19,818 nt of DNA, from positions 1 to 19,818 of the forward strand of contig DIHQ01000189.1 of NCBI GenBank assembly GCA_002420235.1, read 5' to 3'. This DNA comes from Flavobacteriales bacterium UBA5692. Lineage in GTDB: Bacteria; Bacteroidota; Bacteroidia; Flavobacteriales_D; Sanyastnellaceae. Both the position numbers and the translations under genes were made by a program. Of this stretch, positions 1 to 7,881 are shown in pieces (position 1 is the first letter of the stretch; the number at the start of each line of letters is the position of its first letter). Under the pieces are notes generated by a model. It saw nothing but the letters and a program-made list of their open reading frames with translations, searched no databases and was not told where the DNA came from.

Positions 1-696
1 GCGTGGAAGGCGCTGTATCAAAAGGCATGGCAACTCGAAGGAGACGAAGGATCAGTGGCGCAAGAGGAGCGCGCCATGCAATCTTTGGCCTCCGGTGAAG
101 TCGGCGCGCAACTCGCGGCTGGCGATGAAGTCGTTGTGAAGCAGAGTCCGCTGTTTCAACTGCAGAACAAGTACATCGTGACTGCGACCAAATCGGGATT
201 GCTCGTAATCGACCAGCACCGCGCGCACCAGCGCATTTTGTACGAGGAATTGGTGCGCCAATTGGAACTGGAGGGTGCCCCCGCGGCCACGCAGCAATTG
301 CTTTTTCCTGAGGCCATCGACCTAAATGCTGCGGACCAGTTGTTCGTTTTGCAGTCACGTGACTGGCTTGCCAAGTTTGGCTTGCTCGTGGCCGAGCACG
401 ACGATGGGGTGGAAGTCCAAGGCATGCCTATGGAGGCGGACACTACTCCGGAATCGCTCATCCAGGCCATCCTCGATGAACGTGCGGTGGAAGTAGCGGG
501 TGTGAGCCGGGAGGAGCGGGTCGCTGCGCGGCTTGCGGCCTCAATGGCCGTTCGGGTGGGCAAAGCTCTCAAGCCCGAGGAGATGGTGGACTTGGTCGAC
601 CGGTTGTTTGGCTGCTCGACGCCTGCCCTAGACCCCTTTGGTCGCGCGGTCATCATTACTTTTGAAACCAACGAACTCGAGCAACGCTTTCGCTGA
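1..696 (+). CDS. mutL: DNA mismatch repair protein MutL, C-terminal part (5' end outside window)
   Basis: The frame is open from the first base, so the N-terminal ATPase half lies upstream; 231 codons are visible. The C-terminal dimerisation/endonuclease domain is recognised by NKYIVTATKSGLLVIDQHRA followed by HQRILYEEL. The canonical endonuclease motif DQHA(x)2E(x)4E is altered here: D71-Q-H is kept, but the Ala is Arg, the first Glu is Gln, and only the last Glu remains. The downstream metal-site motifs are also changed: ACKxA reads AASMA, and CPHGRP reads DPFGRA. MutL couples mismatch recognition by MutS to strand removal; whether this form can nick DNA is doubtful. The stop overlaps the next start by one base (TGATG), so it leads an operon with the rhomboid genes. 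The identity is secure; endonuclease loss is inference. Confidence 0.93.
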   Translation, partial: AWKALYQKAWQLEGDEGSVAQEERAMQSLASGEVGAQLAAGDEVVVKQSPLFQLQNKYIVTATKSGLLVIDQHRAHQRILYEELVRQLELEGAPAATQQLLFPEAIDLNAADQLFVLQSRDWLAKFGLLVAEHDDGVEVQGMPMEADTTPESLIQAILDERAVEVAGVSREERVAARLAASMAVRVGKALKPEEMVDLVDRLFGCSTPALDPFGRAVIITFETNELEQRFR

Positions 697-1379
697 TGCT
701 GAACAATGCCCCACCGGTGGTCAAAAATTTGATCATCATCAACGTACTTTTTTACCTCGCGACTATGGCACTGGGTGAATACCAGATGCTCCACTACTTC
801 GCAGGAACATATCCGGGCTCGCCTAATTTTTACCCGTGGCAGGTCATCACGCACATGTTTATGCACGGGGGCCTCGGCCACATTTTCTTCAACATGTTCG
901 CTTTGTACATGTTTGGTGGGCAGCTCGAGCGGCTGTGGGGACCCCAGCGGTTTTTGAATTACTACATCATCTGCGGCTTAGGCGGCTTTTTCTTGCACGA
1001 ATTGTTCGTGGGAATCGAACTGAATAACCTCTACGGGACTTTTTTCCCAGCCTTTGATCAGCCCTCGGGCATTTCGAACCAATTGTGGACAATGCAATTG
1101 GATTCGGAATTTGGTCGGGTGGTCGGCGCATCCGGTGCGGTATTCGGCATCTTGCTGGCCTTCGGGATGTTGTTCCCCAACACACGGCTGATGCTGCTGT
1201 TTCCGCCCATTCCTATCAAGGCCAAGTACTTTGTCATCGGCTACGGGATTTTGGAATTGAGCCTCGCATTGGATAATGCGTCGGGCGATAACGTAGCCCA
1301 TTTCGCCCACCTAGGCGGTATGTTGTTTGGTTACATTATGCTCAAACGCTGGCAGAAAGAACGTGGTACTTTTTACTGA
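696..1379 (+). CDS. Rhomboid-family intramembrane serine protease
   Basis: A 227-residue polytopic membrane protein. Catalytic signatures are present: GASGAVFG with nucleophile Ser146, and AHFAHLGG with catalytic His205 in the last core helix. HGGLGHIFFNMFAL supplies the His/Asn residues that shape the oxyanion site. About six hydrophobic segments fit the bacterial rhomboid core, with a longer loop (about residues 105-135) before the GxS helix. Rhomboids cleave transmembrane segments of other membrane proteins; the substrate here is unknown. The ATG overlaps the mutL stop, and a second rhomboid follows 14 bases after the stop. To my knowledge the order mutL, rhomboid, rhomboid, EEP protein recurs in Bacteroidota, so the pairing is probably ancestral. 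Confidence 0.92.
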   Translation: MLNNAPPVVKNLIIINVLFYLATMALGEYQMLHYFAGTYPGSPNFYPWQVITHMFMHGGLGHIFFNMFALYMFGGQLERLWGPQRFLNYYIICGLGGFFLHELFVGIELNNLYGTFFPAFDQPSGISNQLWTMQLDSEFGRVVGASGAVFGILLAFGMLFPNTRLMLLFPPIPIKAKYFVIGYGILELSLALDNASGDNVAHFAHLGGMLFGYIMLKRWQKERGTFY

Positions 1380-1393
1380 TTGTACAGCAGGGA

Positions 1394-2299
1394 ATGTGGG
1401 ATGATTTGAAAAGCCAATGGAATTCCGGGAGCATGTTGTCCCGGTTGATTTTCGCTAATGTGGGCGTATTCACGCTGGTCATGACGCTTCGATTGCTCAC
1501 TACGTTTGGCGCGCTCAACGGCAGCTGGATGAACGGTGTCTTTGGGCTTGCTGTGTCTTGGGATGTAGATGTGTTGATGTACCGTCCTTGGTCCGTGATC
1601 ACGCACATGTTCGTGCACGTGGATATTTGGCACATGGTCATTAACATGGCGTGGCTGTACTGGATGGGCCGCATGTTTATGGTGCAATTCGGCGCGCGGC
1701 GTTTGCTGAGCACATACATGGTGGGCGGACTCGCAGGATTTGTGCTTTACGCGGTGGCTTCCAATTTGGCTCCGGCATTGCAACAAAGCACATGGGCCTA
1801 CGGTGCAAGCGCAGCGACTATGGCTATTATGGCCGCGACGGCTACTGCCAACCCCAACACCAACGTGCGCCTGTTTTTGCTCGGTGCGTTGCCGCTGAAG
1901 TACATCGCCATCGGCTGGGTGCTCCTGGATTATTTCGCCCTAGGCAACGGGGCCAATGCCGGTGGTAACCTCGCGCACCTGGGCGGCGCAGCATTTGGCT
2001 ACCTCATGATCAAGCAATCGCAAGTTGGTCGGGACTGGGTTGGATGGTTTGAGCGCTTTATCGATGCCTTCATGGGCCTCATCCAAGGCGGGAGCATTCC
2101 GACGCCGCGAAAGAAATCGCGGTTTCGAAAAGTCAAAGACAGCCGCTCTACACGGTTTAAAAGCGATGAGGAACATAACGTTGAAAAACATGAGCGAGCC
2201 GAACGTATGGATGCTATCCTCGACAAGGTGTCGAAGTACGGTTACGAGAACCTGACGGCTGAAGAAAAGGACTTCCTCTTCCAGCAATCCAACCGATGA
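1394..2299 (+). CDS. Second rhomboid-family intramembrane protease with cytosolic tail
   Basis: A 301-residue rhomboid paralogue of the preceding gene. HVDIWHMVINMAWLYWMGR is the conserved His/Asn helix. YGASAATMAI carries Ser139, with the residue after the nucleophile Ala instead of the usual Gly. NLAHLGGAAFGY carries His195. Both catalytic residues are therefore kept. After the membrane core (to about residue 215) comes a strongly charged tail of about 85 residues rich in Lys, Arg, Glu and Asp, absent from the first rhomboid, which probably lies in the cytoplasm. The stop shares ATGA with the start of the next gene, so the two are translationally coupled. Substrates are unknown; the two proteases may have different targets. 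Confidence 0.91.
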   Translation: MWDDLKSQWNSGSMLSRLIFANVGVFTLVMTLRLLTTFGALNGSWMNGVFGLAVSWDVDVLMYRPWSVITHMFVHVDIWHMVINMAWLYWMGRMFMVQFGARRLLSTYMVGGLAGFVLYAVASNLAPALQQSTWAYGASAATMAIMAATATANPNTNVRLFLLGALPLKYIAIGWVLLDYFALGNGANAGGNLAHLGGAAFGYLMIKQSQVGRDWVGWFERFIDAFMGLIQGGSIPTPRKKSRFRKVKDSRSTRFKSDEEHNVEKHERAERMDAILDKVSKYGYENLTAEEKDFLFQQSNR

Positions 2300-3399
2300 C
2301 GGCGAAACGGTCCACCTTTCGACCGCTGTGGTCGCTCTTGTTTTTAATTCCGGGTGGACTAGGGGTGCTTCTCGCTGAACTGGCGGTACGGGTGCCCCCG
2401 GTGGACGTGCCGGTGCTGGCGTTGTTTGGGATGGCCTACCCGCTGGTTTCGGTCGCACTCATCATTGGCGCACTTGGCGCACTGTGGTCCAGTCGCTGGA
2501 AAGCTGGCCTAGCCGGTGCACTCCTGCTCGCTTTGAGCTGGCCCCATGCCTCTGCGACTTGGGGCAGTTTTGGTGGCCCGAAAGACGACGGGGCGCAGCT
2601 ACTCAAGGTGGTGACATGGAACGTGCGCCAATTCAATCGTTACGCGTGGATCGAGCAACCGGGGGTTCGGGATTCGATTTTGAGCTACCTCGCGGCCCAG
2701 GAAGCGGATGTCATTTGCTTGCAGGAGTGCTTTATCGAGGACCAAAGTAATCCTTGGATGTCAGCGAATCGGATTATGAAGGCTACAGGTCTAGCCCATT
2801 GGGAGGAGGAATTTCAACTTGGACGTGGACAGGACAAACTGTTTGGTTTGGCGGTGCTTTCGCGGTACCCGATGGTGGCCAAATCGGCCATTCGGTTTGA
2901 CAACGACAAAAACAACAGTGGCATGTATGTGGACCTCCTCGTCGGGAGCGATACGGTTCGCCTGTACAACATGCACCTTAGTAGCGTCGGCTTCGAAAAG
3001 AAAGACTATGAGGATGCCAGCAACGTCCGAGATGAAGCCGCACGGCTGCGTTTGTTCAAGCGACTCACCGTGGCCTGGCAAAAGCGAGGGAGCCAAGCCG
3101 AGCAGATAGCAGAATCGGTAGCGTTAACCCAACACCCGGTAATCGCTGTGGGTGACCTAAACGACACACCGGTGTCTTACACGGCACATCGTTTCAGCTC
3201 GAAGCTTCGCGACGCATATCGCTCTGCGAGTGTTTTTTCGCGGCCTTTGCTCGGCGCAACCTACGTTGGTGACATGCCTTTTTTGCGCATTGATCAAGTT
3301 TGGGCGAGTCCGGAGTTGGAAGTGGTAGACTACCAGACAGGGCTGGTGGAGTTGTCTGACCATCGGCCTGTGCAGGTGGCATTTCGTTGGCACGAGTGA
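2296..3399 (+). CDS. Endonuclease/exonuclease/phosphatase (EEP) family protein with N-terminal membrane anchor
   Basis: 367 residues. The first 95 or so contain three hydrophobic segments (LLFLIPGGLGVLLAELAV onward), then an EEP domain starts. Its markers are VTWNVRQFN with Asn109, ICLQECF with metal-binding Glu144, VGDLNDTP with Asp287 and Asn289, and the terminal SDHRPV with Asp355/His356. The fold covers DNases, phosphodiesterases and lipid phosphatases, so the substrate cannot be told. Membrane topology suggests the catalytic domain sits at the membrane, possibly on the periplasmic side. It is the last gene of the mutL operon, coupled by ATGA to the rhomboid. Its stop directly abuts the stop of the convergent lycopene cyclase gene with no spacer. 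Confidence 0.9.
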   Translation: MTAKRSTFRPLWSLLFLIPGGLGVLLAELAVRVPPVDVPVLALFGMAYPLVSVALIIGALGALWSSRWKAGLAGALLLALSWPHASATWGSFGGPKDDGAQLLKVVTWNVRQFNRYAWIEQPGVRDSILSYLAAQEADVICLQECFIEDQSNPWMSANRIMKATGLAHWEEEFQLGRGQDKLFGLAVLSRYPMVAKSAIRFDNDKNNSGMYVDLLVGSDTVRLYNMHLSSVGFEKKDYEDASNVRDEAARLRLFKRLTVAWQKRGSQAEQIAESVALTQHPVIAVGDLNDTPVSYTAHRFSSKLRDAYRSASVFSRPLLGATYVGDMPFLRIDQVWASPELEVVDYQTGLVELSDHRPVQVAFRWHE

Positions 3400-4152
3400 T
3401 TAGGGCAAACGTTTTTGCCGGGTCTCCCGTTCACGCAGTCGTTCAATACCAGCGATGTGCATTGCTATGAGCAAGAAACCGTATACGAGGTCATCTGCGG
3501 GCATGGAGAAGATGCGCCAACCTGTGTTATGCCCCGGGTGGTACCAGACGATTTGATCTGTGATGGTCGCCGCATTGCTGTGAATGAAGGGAAATTCCCA
3601 GAAAGATAGGCCGGTAAGTATTCCGTTGGAAATTACGAAAGGCACCAGCAGAACGAAGAAGGTCAGCCATAAATCCGCCATAAAGGTTTTGGCGTTTCGT
3701 TGCGCCCAAACGAGCCATATTAGTGTGAGAAAAGACGTCAGTGCTATGTATTTTCTGGGGAAGAAGACCACGACCAATGTGGCGCAGATTAAAATCGCAG
3801 AAATGGTAAGGGTCGCTTCAGCGTGCTTGAGCGGGTTGTGTTTTACGTAGTGTTGCAGGGAGAAATACGTAAAAACGCTACAGTAGGGGATGCACAAGAA
3901 AAAGAGCAGCTCCTCAAAGGGCAGTCCCAGGATAGAAGGGCCTATGAAGTAATTAGAATTAAAGGCCCAGATACCGGCATCAGTGAAGACGACGTCCCAA
4001 GCAATGAAAAAGGCTGCGACGGCCAGGTTGATTCGGAAGAAGTATTTCCATTGCTTGTAGAACTGAACGTTTTTATCAAAACTCAACAGAAGTGGCAATG
4101 CCAAACAGCCTAGATTTACCGCCAAGTACAATCCGTTGAATTCGTACCACAT
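3400..4152 (-). CDS. Lycopene cyclase, heterodimer-type fused (CrtYc/CrtYd-like domains)
   Basis: A 250-residue integral membrane protein. The first half carries the family signature FFIAWDVVFTDAGIWAFN (about residues 48-65) followed by GLPFEELLFF with Glu80/Glu81. The second half ends in the matching but divergent motif PADDLVYGF, the second repeat in which Glu is replaced by Asp. This class cyclises one or both psi ends of lycopene to beta rings. The ATG at 4152 overlaps the crtZ stop (TGATG); a GTG one codon upstream is possible but less likely. It is the last gene of the carotenoid operon. Because a CruF-like hydratase is in the same operon, it probably makes a single ring (gamma-carotene). 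Its stop touches the stop of the convergent EEP gene. Confidence 0.88.
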   Translation of the reverse strand: MWYEFNGLYLAVNLGCLALPLLLSFDKNVQFYKQWKYFFRINLAVAAFFIAWDVVFTDAGIWAFNSNYFIGPSILGLPFEELLFFLCIPYCSVFTYFSLQHYVKHNPLKHAEATLTISAILICATLVVVFFPRKYIALTSFLTLIWLVWAQRNAKTFMADLWLTFFVLLVPFVISNGILTGLSFWEFPFIHSNAATITDQIVWYHPGHNTGWRIFSMPADDLVYGFLLIAMHIAGIERLRERETRQKRLP

Positions 4153-4649
4153 CACCCCAAGCTTGATTGGCGCCTGGCGCGCATGGATTTACGAGCAGCT
4201 GCGAAATACTTCCAAGGCACCCAAAGCATACCAAAGCACTCTCCGTCCTCTTTATTCTGGTGCTTGTGATGAACCTTATGGGCCTTGCGAATGGCCATCA
4301 AATACACGTTCTCGGTGCGCCTGAAAATTTTAAATCGCCGGTGGATGAAAATATCATGGACGAGAAAATATGCCAAGCCATAGGCGGCAATGCCAGTTCC
4401 AATCCAAATACGGAAGTCCCCGCCAGCCATAGACCCTGTGATAAAACACCAAGCGCTAGGGACGGCAAAAATCAAAAAGAACGCATCATTTTTTTCGAAG
4501 AAGCCAGGTTCGTCGACGTGGTGGTCTTCATGGAAGTACCACATTAATCCGTGCATGAGATATTTATGAGTTACCCATGCGACGCCTTCCATGACTATAA
4601 AGGTGGTGATTACAATTAAGGCAGGAGATAGGTAGATCAATGTGTCCAT
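4152..4649 (-). CDS. crtZ: Beta-carotene 3-hydroxylase (CrtZ type)
   Basis: A 165-residue member of the membrane fatty-acid hydroxylase superfamily. All histidine clusters of the di-iron site are visible: HKYLMH (His28, His33), HEDHH (His40, 43, 44), HDIFIH (His98, 103) and HKVHHKH (His124, 127, 128, 130). CrtZ hydroxylates C3 of a beta-ionone ring. The length fits the family's 150-175 residues. The start at 4649 was chosen because MDTLIYLSPALIV opens the first membrane helix; a longer open frame to 4814 only runs through the end of cruF. It overlaps cruF by 13 bases and the lycopene cyclase gene by one. In this operon it would hydroxylate the single ring of the monocyclic product. Confidence 0.93.
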   Translation of the reverse strand: MDTLIYLSPALIVITTFIVMEGVAWVTHKYLMHGLMWYFHEDHHVDEPGFFEKNDAFFLIFAVPSAWCFITGSMAGGDFRIWIGTGIAAYGLAYFLVHDIFIHRRFKIFRRTENVYLMAIRKAHKVHHKHQNKEDGECFGMLWVPWKYFAAARKSMRARRQSSLG

Positions 4650-5293
4650 GGGAAACAATTCAAAAAGACGAAGAAGAATACAAAAATCCCAACAAGAAAT
4701 CCAGTCCCTATGTTTTCTCGTCGTTGTCTTGGAAGCAGGTAAAAGATAAAACTTATACTCCACCAGGAGGCGTAATTGAACCACGGAACATTGACGCCTT
4801 CCCAAGCCCACCATCCGGCTTGAATTGCAACGGGCTCAATTAAACCGTCAAAAGCTGTCATCAGTGTAGCACCGGTGAGCGCCCGAAAGAGTTTCCTGCC
4901 AAAGCTTTCTGTTCCCAACTGGAGACGGCCCATTAGCACATCGGCCCACCATCCGCACCCGGTGAGCGAAATCCACCAGAGTACTCCTAGAATCAATGGA
5001 ACGCCTGCAACCATAGGTCCCAGAGCTGTGCCATAACTGTACAAACCGAAAAGATAGCCGGTTTGCACGCCTATGACCTCGACAGCTAAGCCACCGCCGA
5101 ATGCGGCGATCCATGTCCAATGTCGTTCTTCCCAATCGGCCCACAATGCCAGAATCCCGTTGACAAGAAGGTTAACCGCCGTAAAGTCGAGAAAGTACTG
5201 TCCATATCCGGCGAGGATCCCAGTCACTCCTACGACGTGCAGTAAAATCATGATCCGAGGAATCCAGTACCGTTCAAAACTTGCTGTGTTCAT
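4637..5293 (-). CDS. cruF: Carotenoid 1',2'-hydratase, CruF-like
   Basis: A 218-residue membrane protein with six to seven hydrophobic segments. The stretch around residues 72-102 has EVIGVQTGYLFGLYSYG followed by GPMVAGVPLILGVLWW, typical of the CruF/bacterioruberin-hydratase family (DUF422). Family members add water across the 1',2' double bond of a psi end, giving a tertiary 1'-hydroxyl. No CrtC-type hydratase is present, so this gene fills that step. It shares ATGA with the end of the desaturase gene upstream and overlaps crtZ by 13 bases. The family call is good; the exact substrate (gamma-carotene or a derivative) is inferred from neighbours. Confidence 0.87.
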   Translation of the reverse strand: MNTASFERYWIPRIMILLHVVGVTGILAGYGQYFLDFTAVNLLVNGILALWADWEERHWTWIAAFGGGLAVEVIGVQTGYLFGLYSYGTALGPMVAGVPLILGVLWWISLTGCGWWADVLMGRLQLGTESFGRKLFRALTGATLMTAFDGLIEPVAIQAGWWAWEGVNVPWFNYASWWSISFIFYLLPRQRRENIGTGFLVGIFVFFFVFLNCFPWTH

Positions 5294-6801
5294 GGTCGCT
5301 GTTCGATGAGATCAGAGGTGATGCGGGCGCTCAACAAACACAATGGAATCCCGCCACCCGGGTGCACACTTCCGCCACAAAAATACAATCCTTCTAGTTG
5401 GGTAGATCGGTTTCGGTGACGGAGAAAAGCCGAGAGGGGGCTGTTGGAACTGGCACCATACAAAGCGCCGAGGTGCGAACTCGTCCGCGATTCGATCGTG
5501 GTTGGTGTAAAATGCTTTTCTGTTTCAATCAGCGGTTCGACTTCGAGACCAAGGGTGCGTTGAATTTTGCTCAGGACAGCTTGTCTGATTTCGGGTAATT
5601 GTGCTGTAACTCCAGTTGGATTCGCGGCAACATTGACCATTACAAACCAATTTTCGCACCCTTTTGGAGCGTCGTCAGGTTTGAGCTTTGAGCTGATGTG
5701 GATGTACACTGTCGGGTCGTCGCCCGGATGCCCTTGTTGTTGGATGGATTTGAATTCAGTGCGATAATCCCGACTGAACAGGATGTTGTGTAGATGCAGT
5801 TCTGGTCGTTCGGTTCGTACACCCCAGTAGAAAATTACGCCGCTTGTGGACCGTTCTTGTTGTAGGATATTTTCCGGAGCTGGTAAATCGGGCAAAAGGT
5901 TGCGAAAGGTTGGCCAGATGTCGGCATTGGAGATCACGATATCCGCTGGAAGTGTGTGCTTTGCCCCGTCCGAATCCGAGCAATGAACGCCGGTAACGCG
6001 CTCACCGTTGTTTTCGATGTGCAATGCTCGATGGCCAAACCTGTATTCCACACCAAGTGCCATGCCAAGGGCATGCAAGTGCTGAGTAATGCCGACCATA
6101 CCTTCTACGGGAAAAAAGGTGCCTTGGCCGTGTTCGAGGTGGGGTATGACGTGCATCATGGCCGGTGCACGATGCGGATCGGAGCCGTTATATGTAGCAT
6201 ACCGATCGAAAAGCTGCACGAGATGTGGTTCCTTCAATTTTCGCTCGTTCAATCGGTGTAGAGTGCCAAGCCATGGAAGGCGATGTGCAAAGCGAGCAGC
6301 GGCTCGCCATTTGCCAGTTTTCCGGGTGCTCCATTCGTGTAAGCTCTGCTCGAGAAAAATGCGCCGAGTGGCTTCAAATGAGTCCGAGCTGTGCGCGAGG
6401 TGATTCGCTACGTGCTCGGACGGAACGTCGAATTCGGAGGCGCAGGCATCACAAAATTGTTTGCGATCAGACCATGCAATCAAGCGTTTTCCGTTCTCCC
6501 AAAAATAATGGGTTGATCGATCTAAACGCTTATAACAAAAAGGCGGTGGAAGATGAGCATCAGAGGGGGCTCGCTCGCGCGCCAGGGCATCCAATTCAAG
6601 AATTAATTCCGGCCATGTGAACAACGACGGCCCTAAGTCGAAGCGATAACCTCCATGCGTTTGTTCACGCAGCTTTCCTCCAGGCTCGCTTGCGGCTTCG
6701 AGGACGCTCACTTGGTGACCTAATGCAGCAGTTCGAATGGCTGCTGCCATTCCTGCCACGCCGGCGCCAATGATTACGGTGTGTTTGCACCCTTCGGTCA
6801 T
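5290..6801 (-). CDS. crtD: CrtI-family carotenoid 3',4'-desaturase (CrtD-like)
   Basis: A 503-residue FAD-dependent amine-oxidase/phytoene-desaturase family protein. The dinucleotide-binding motif is at the start (VIIGAGVAGMAAAIRTA, Gly12, 14, 17), followed by the ADP-ribose Glu in VSVLEAASEPGGK. The conserved C-terminal FAD motif is LYFCGGSVHPGGGIP. It is a distant paralogue of the operon's other desaturase. The C-terminal VHPGGG form is typical of CrtD/CrtH-like members rather than phytoene desaturase, and its place beside cruF supports C-3',4' desaturation of a 1'-hydroxy carotenoid. The start at 6801 overlaps the idi stop (TGATG); the open frame to 6852 adds an unsupported N-terminus. The CrtI family is certain, the CrtD role likely. 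Confidence 0.87.
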   Translation of the reverse strand: MTEGCKHTVIIGAGVAGMAAAIRTAALGHQVSVLEAASEPGGKLREQTHGGYRFDLGPSLFTWPELILELDALARERAPSDAHLPPPFCYKRLDRSTHYFWENGKRLIAWSDRKQFCDACASEFDVPSEHVANHLAHSSDSFEATRRIFLEQSLHEWSTRKTGKWRAAARFAHRLPWLGTLHRLNERKLKEPHLVQLFDRYATYNGSDPHRAPAMMHVIPHLEHGQGTFFPVEGMVGITQHLHALGMALGVEYRFGHRALHIENNGERVTGVHCSDSDGAKHTLPADIVISNADIWPTFRNLLPDLPAPENILQQERSTSGVIFYWGVRTERPELHLHNILFSRDYRTEFKSIQQQGHPGDDPTVYIHISSKLKPDDAPKGCENWFVMVNVAANPTGVTAQLPEIRQAVLSKIQRTLGLEVEPLIETEKHFTPTTIESRTSSHLGALYGASSNSPLSAFLRHRNRSTQLEGLYFCGGSVHPGGGIPLCLLSARITSDLIEQRP

Positions 6802-7367
6802 CAAGTGGAATGTTGGAGCTTGGCTAATTCGTCCTTTACCTCTTGAAAGCAAATGCGGAACCAGACTGTGAAATTGTTTGGACTCCGTTTCAATTCGTAT
6901 TCCAAGTCTTCGAGGCTGACGTAGCGATAGCTGGCTACCTCCTTGGGGTTAGGTTGGGGTTCGGTGTCCGAATAGCCTATGAGTACGTGGTCTAATTCGT
7001 GTTCTATAAGTGCGTTAGAGAACTCGCTTCTGTAGAGAAATTTAAATACTGGTGTGGCTTGGCAATACATGCCCATTTCTTCTTGAAGCCGTCTCATGGC
7101 GGCTGCTTTCGGGGTTTCGCCTCGGCGAGGGTGACTGCAGCAGGCGTTGGTCCACAATCCGGGGCTGTGGTACTTTCCCCATGCGCGCTGTTGAAGCAAC
7201 CATTCTCCTCTGCTGTTCAAAATGAAGAGTGAAAATGCCCGGTGAAGCATCCCTTTCTCATGGGCTTCCATTTTCTCCATTAGTCCGATCTCCTGATCAT
7301 TAGGATCAACGAGAACGACCATGTCCGTGCCGATTGAGGATTGGATGTTATCGTTGGGGAGCGTCAT
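6801..7367 (-). CDS. idi: Isopentenyl-diphosphate delta-isomerase, type 1
   Basis: A 188-residue Nudix-fold enzyme that interconverts IPP and DMAPP. The active-site Cys77 is in TNACCSHP and the acid/metal pair Glu122/Glu124 in EHELDHVL; the Nudix-like helix is RRLQEEMG. The length matches type 1 enzymes (about 180 residues). It feeds the C5 units needed for geranylgeranyl diphosphate, whose synthase (crtE) is not in this window. The ATG at 7367 lies inside the previous gene (20-base overlap). An alternative ATG at 7322 (MVVLVDPNDQEIG), 25 bases beyond that gene's stop, would remove 15 residues without touching the catalytic domain, so the true start is uncertain. Confidence 0.94.
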   Translation of the reverse strand: MTLPNDNIQSSIGTDMVVLVDPNDQEIGLMEKMEAHEKGMLHRAFSLFILNSRGEWLLQQRAWGKYHSPGLWTNACCSHPRRGETPKAAAMRRLQEEMGMYCQATPVFKFLYRSEFSNALIEHELDHVLIGYSDTEPQPNPKEVASYRYVSLEDLEYELKRSPNNFTVWFRICFQEVKDELAKLQHST

Positions 7368-7881
7368 GATTAATGTACTGTAAAAAGGTTAAAACGAAAT
7401 CCTCTTGTTCTGCATCGTCGGTCCAATAGCCACCTTTCAATGCAGCAGCGACGTGGTCAAGGTCTTCATCCATATTATCTGAATAATCCAGAAAAAACGG
7501 AATAGACCACTGAATTGACAGACGAAAGAGTCGGAGTTCCGGATTGTTTGGAGCTGCTGTAATTGCGGCCTCCAGGGGCTCGCGCTGAGCGTTGAAGATT
7601 CTGAGTTTCTTGAATGGATTGATGAGCGTTTCGGCGCGCATCATGCGCGCTGCTGCTAAGAGGCCTTTTGCGAAGGCATCGTTCGAGTCAGTTCCGACCC
7701 ATTGCTCTGAAGTGTGAATAAAAGACGTGACAACCTCACTATTATCGGGAGCGACGCATGCCGCTCGGTATGTGGACCGCACCTCATTCAACGATAACGG
7801 CTTTTGTGCTGTTACGACATTACATGCCACAGCCTTAGACAGCGCCAACAAGACGCTGGTTGCAGCCAGAAATCGTGCCAT
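7348..7881 (-). CDS. Uncharacterised exported protein of the carotenoid operon
   Basis: A 177-residue protein with no assigned function. Residues 1-25 look like a Sec signal peptide (hydrophobic FLAATSVLLAL, with Cys20 and Ala-Gln near the end). The mature part is mainly helical with conserved-looking blocks: AKGLLAAARMMRAE (71-84), NPFKKLRIFN (88-97), PNNPELRLFRLSIQ (111-124) and PFFLDYSDNMDEDLDHV (128-144). I recognise this pattern from small hypothetical proteins near crt genes in other Flavobacteriia, from memory and not checked. The AAPNNPELRLFR portion looks TPR-like. It is tightly coupled: its ATG overlaps the crtB stop (TAATG) and its end overlaps idi by 20 bases. Such coupling suggests a role in carotenoid synthesis or placement in the envelope, but this is inference. 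Confidence 0.82.
   Translation of the reverse strand: MARFLAATSVLLALSKAVACNVVTAQKPLSLNEVRSTYRAACVAPDNSEVVTSFIHTSEQWVGTDSNDAFAKGLLAAARMMRAETLINPFKKLRIFNAQREPLEAAITAAPNNPELRLFRLSIQWSIPFFLDYSDNMDEDLDHVAAALKGGYWTDDAEQEDFVLTFLQYINHDAPQR

Noticed and set aside
156..881. Long minus-strand open frame opposite mutL and the first rhomboid
   Set aside because: It is antisense to two secure genes, with Ser/Arg-rich composition typical of a shadow frame.
4650..4814. N-terminal extension of crtZ
   Set aside because: It lies wholly inside the end of cruF, and the homologous region of CrtZ begins at MDTLIYL.
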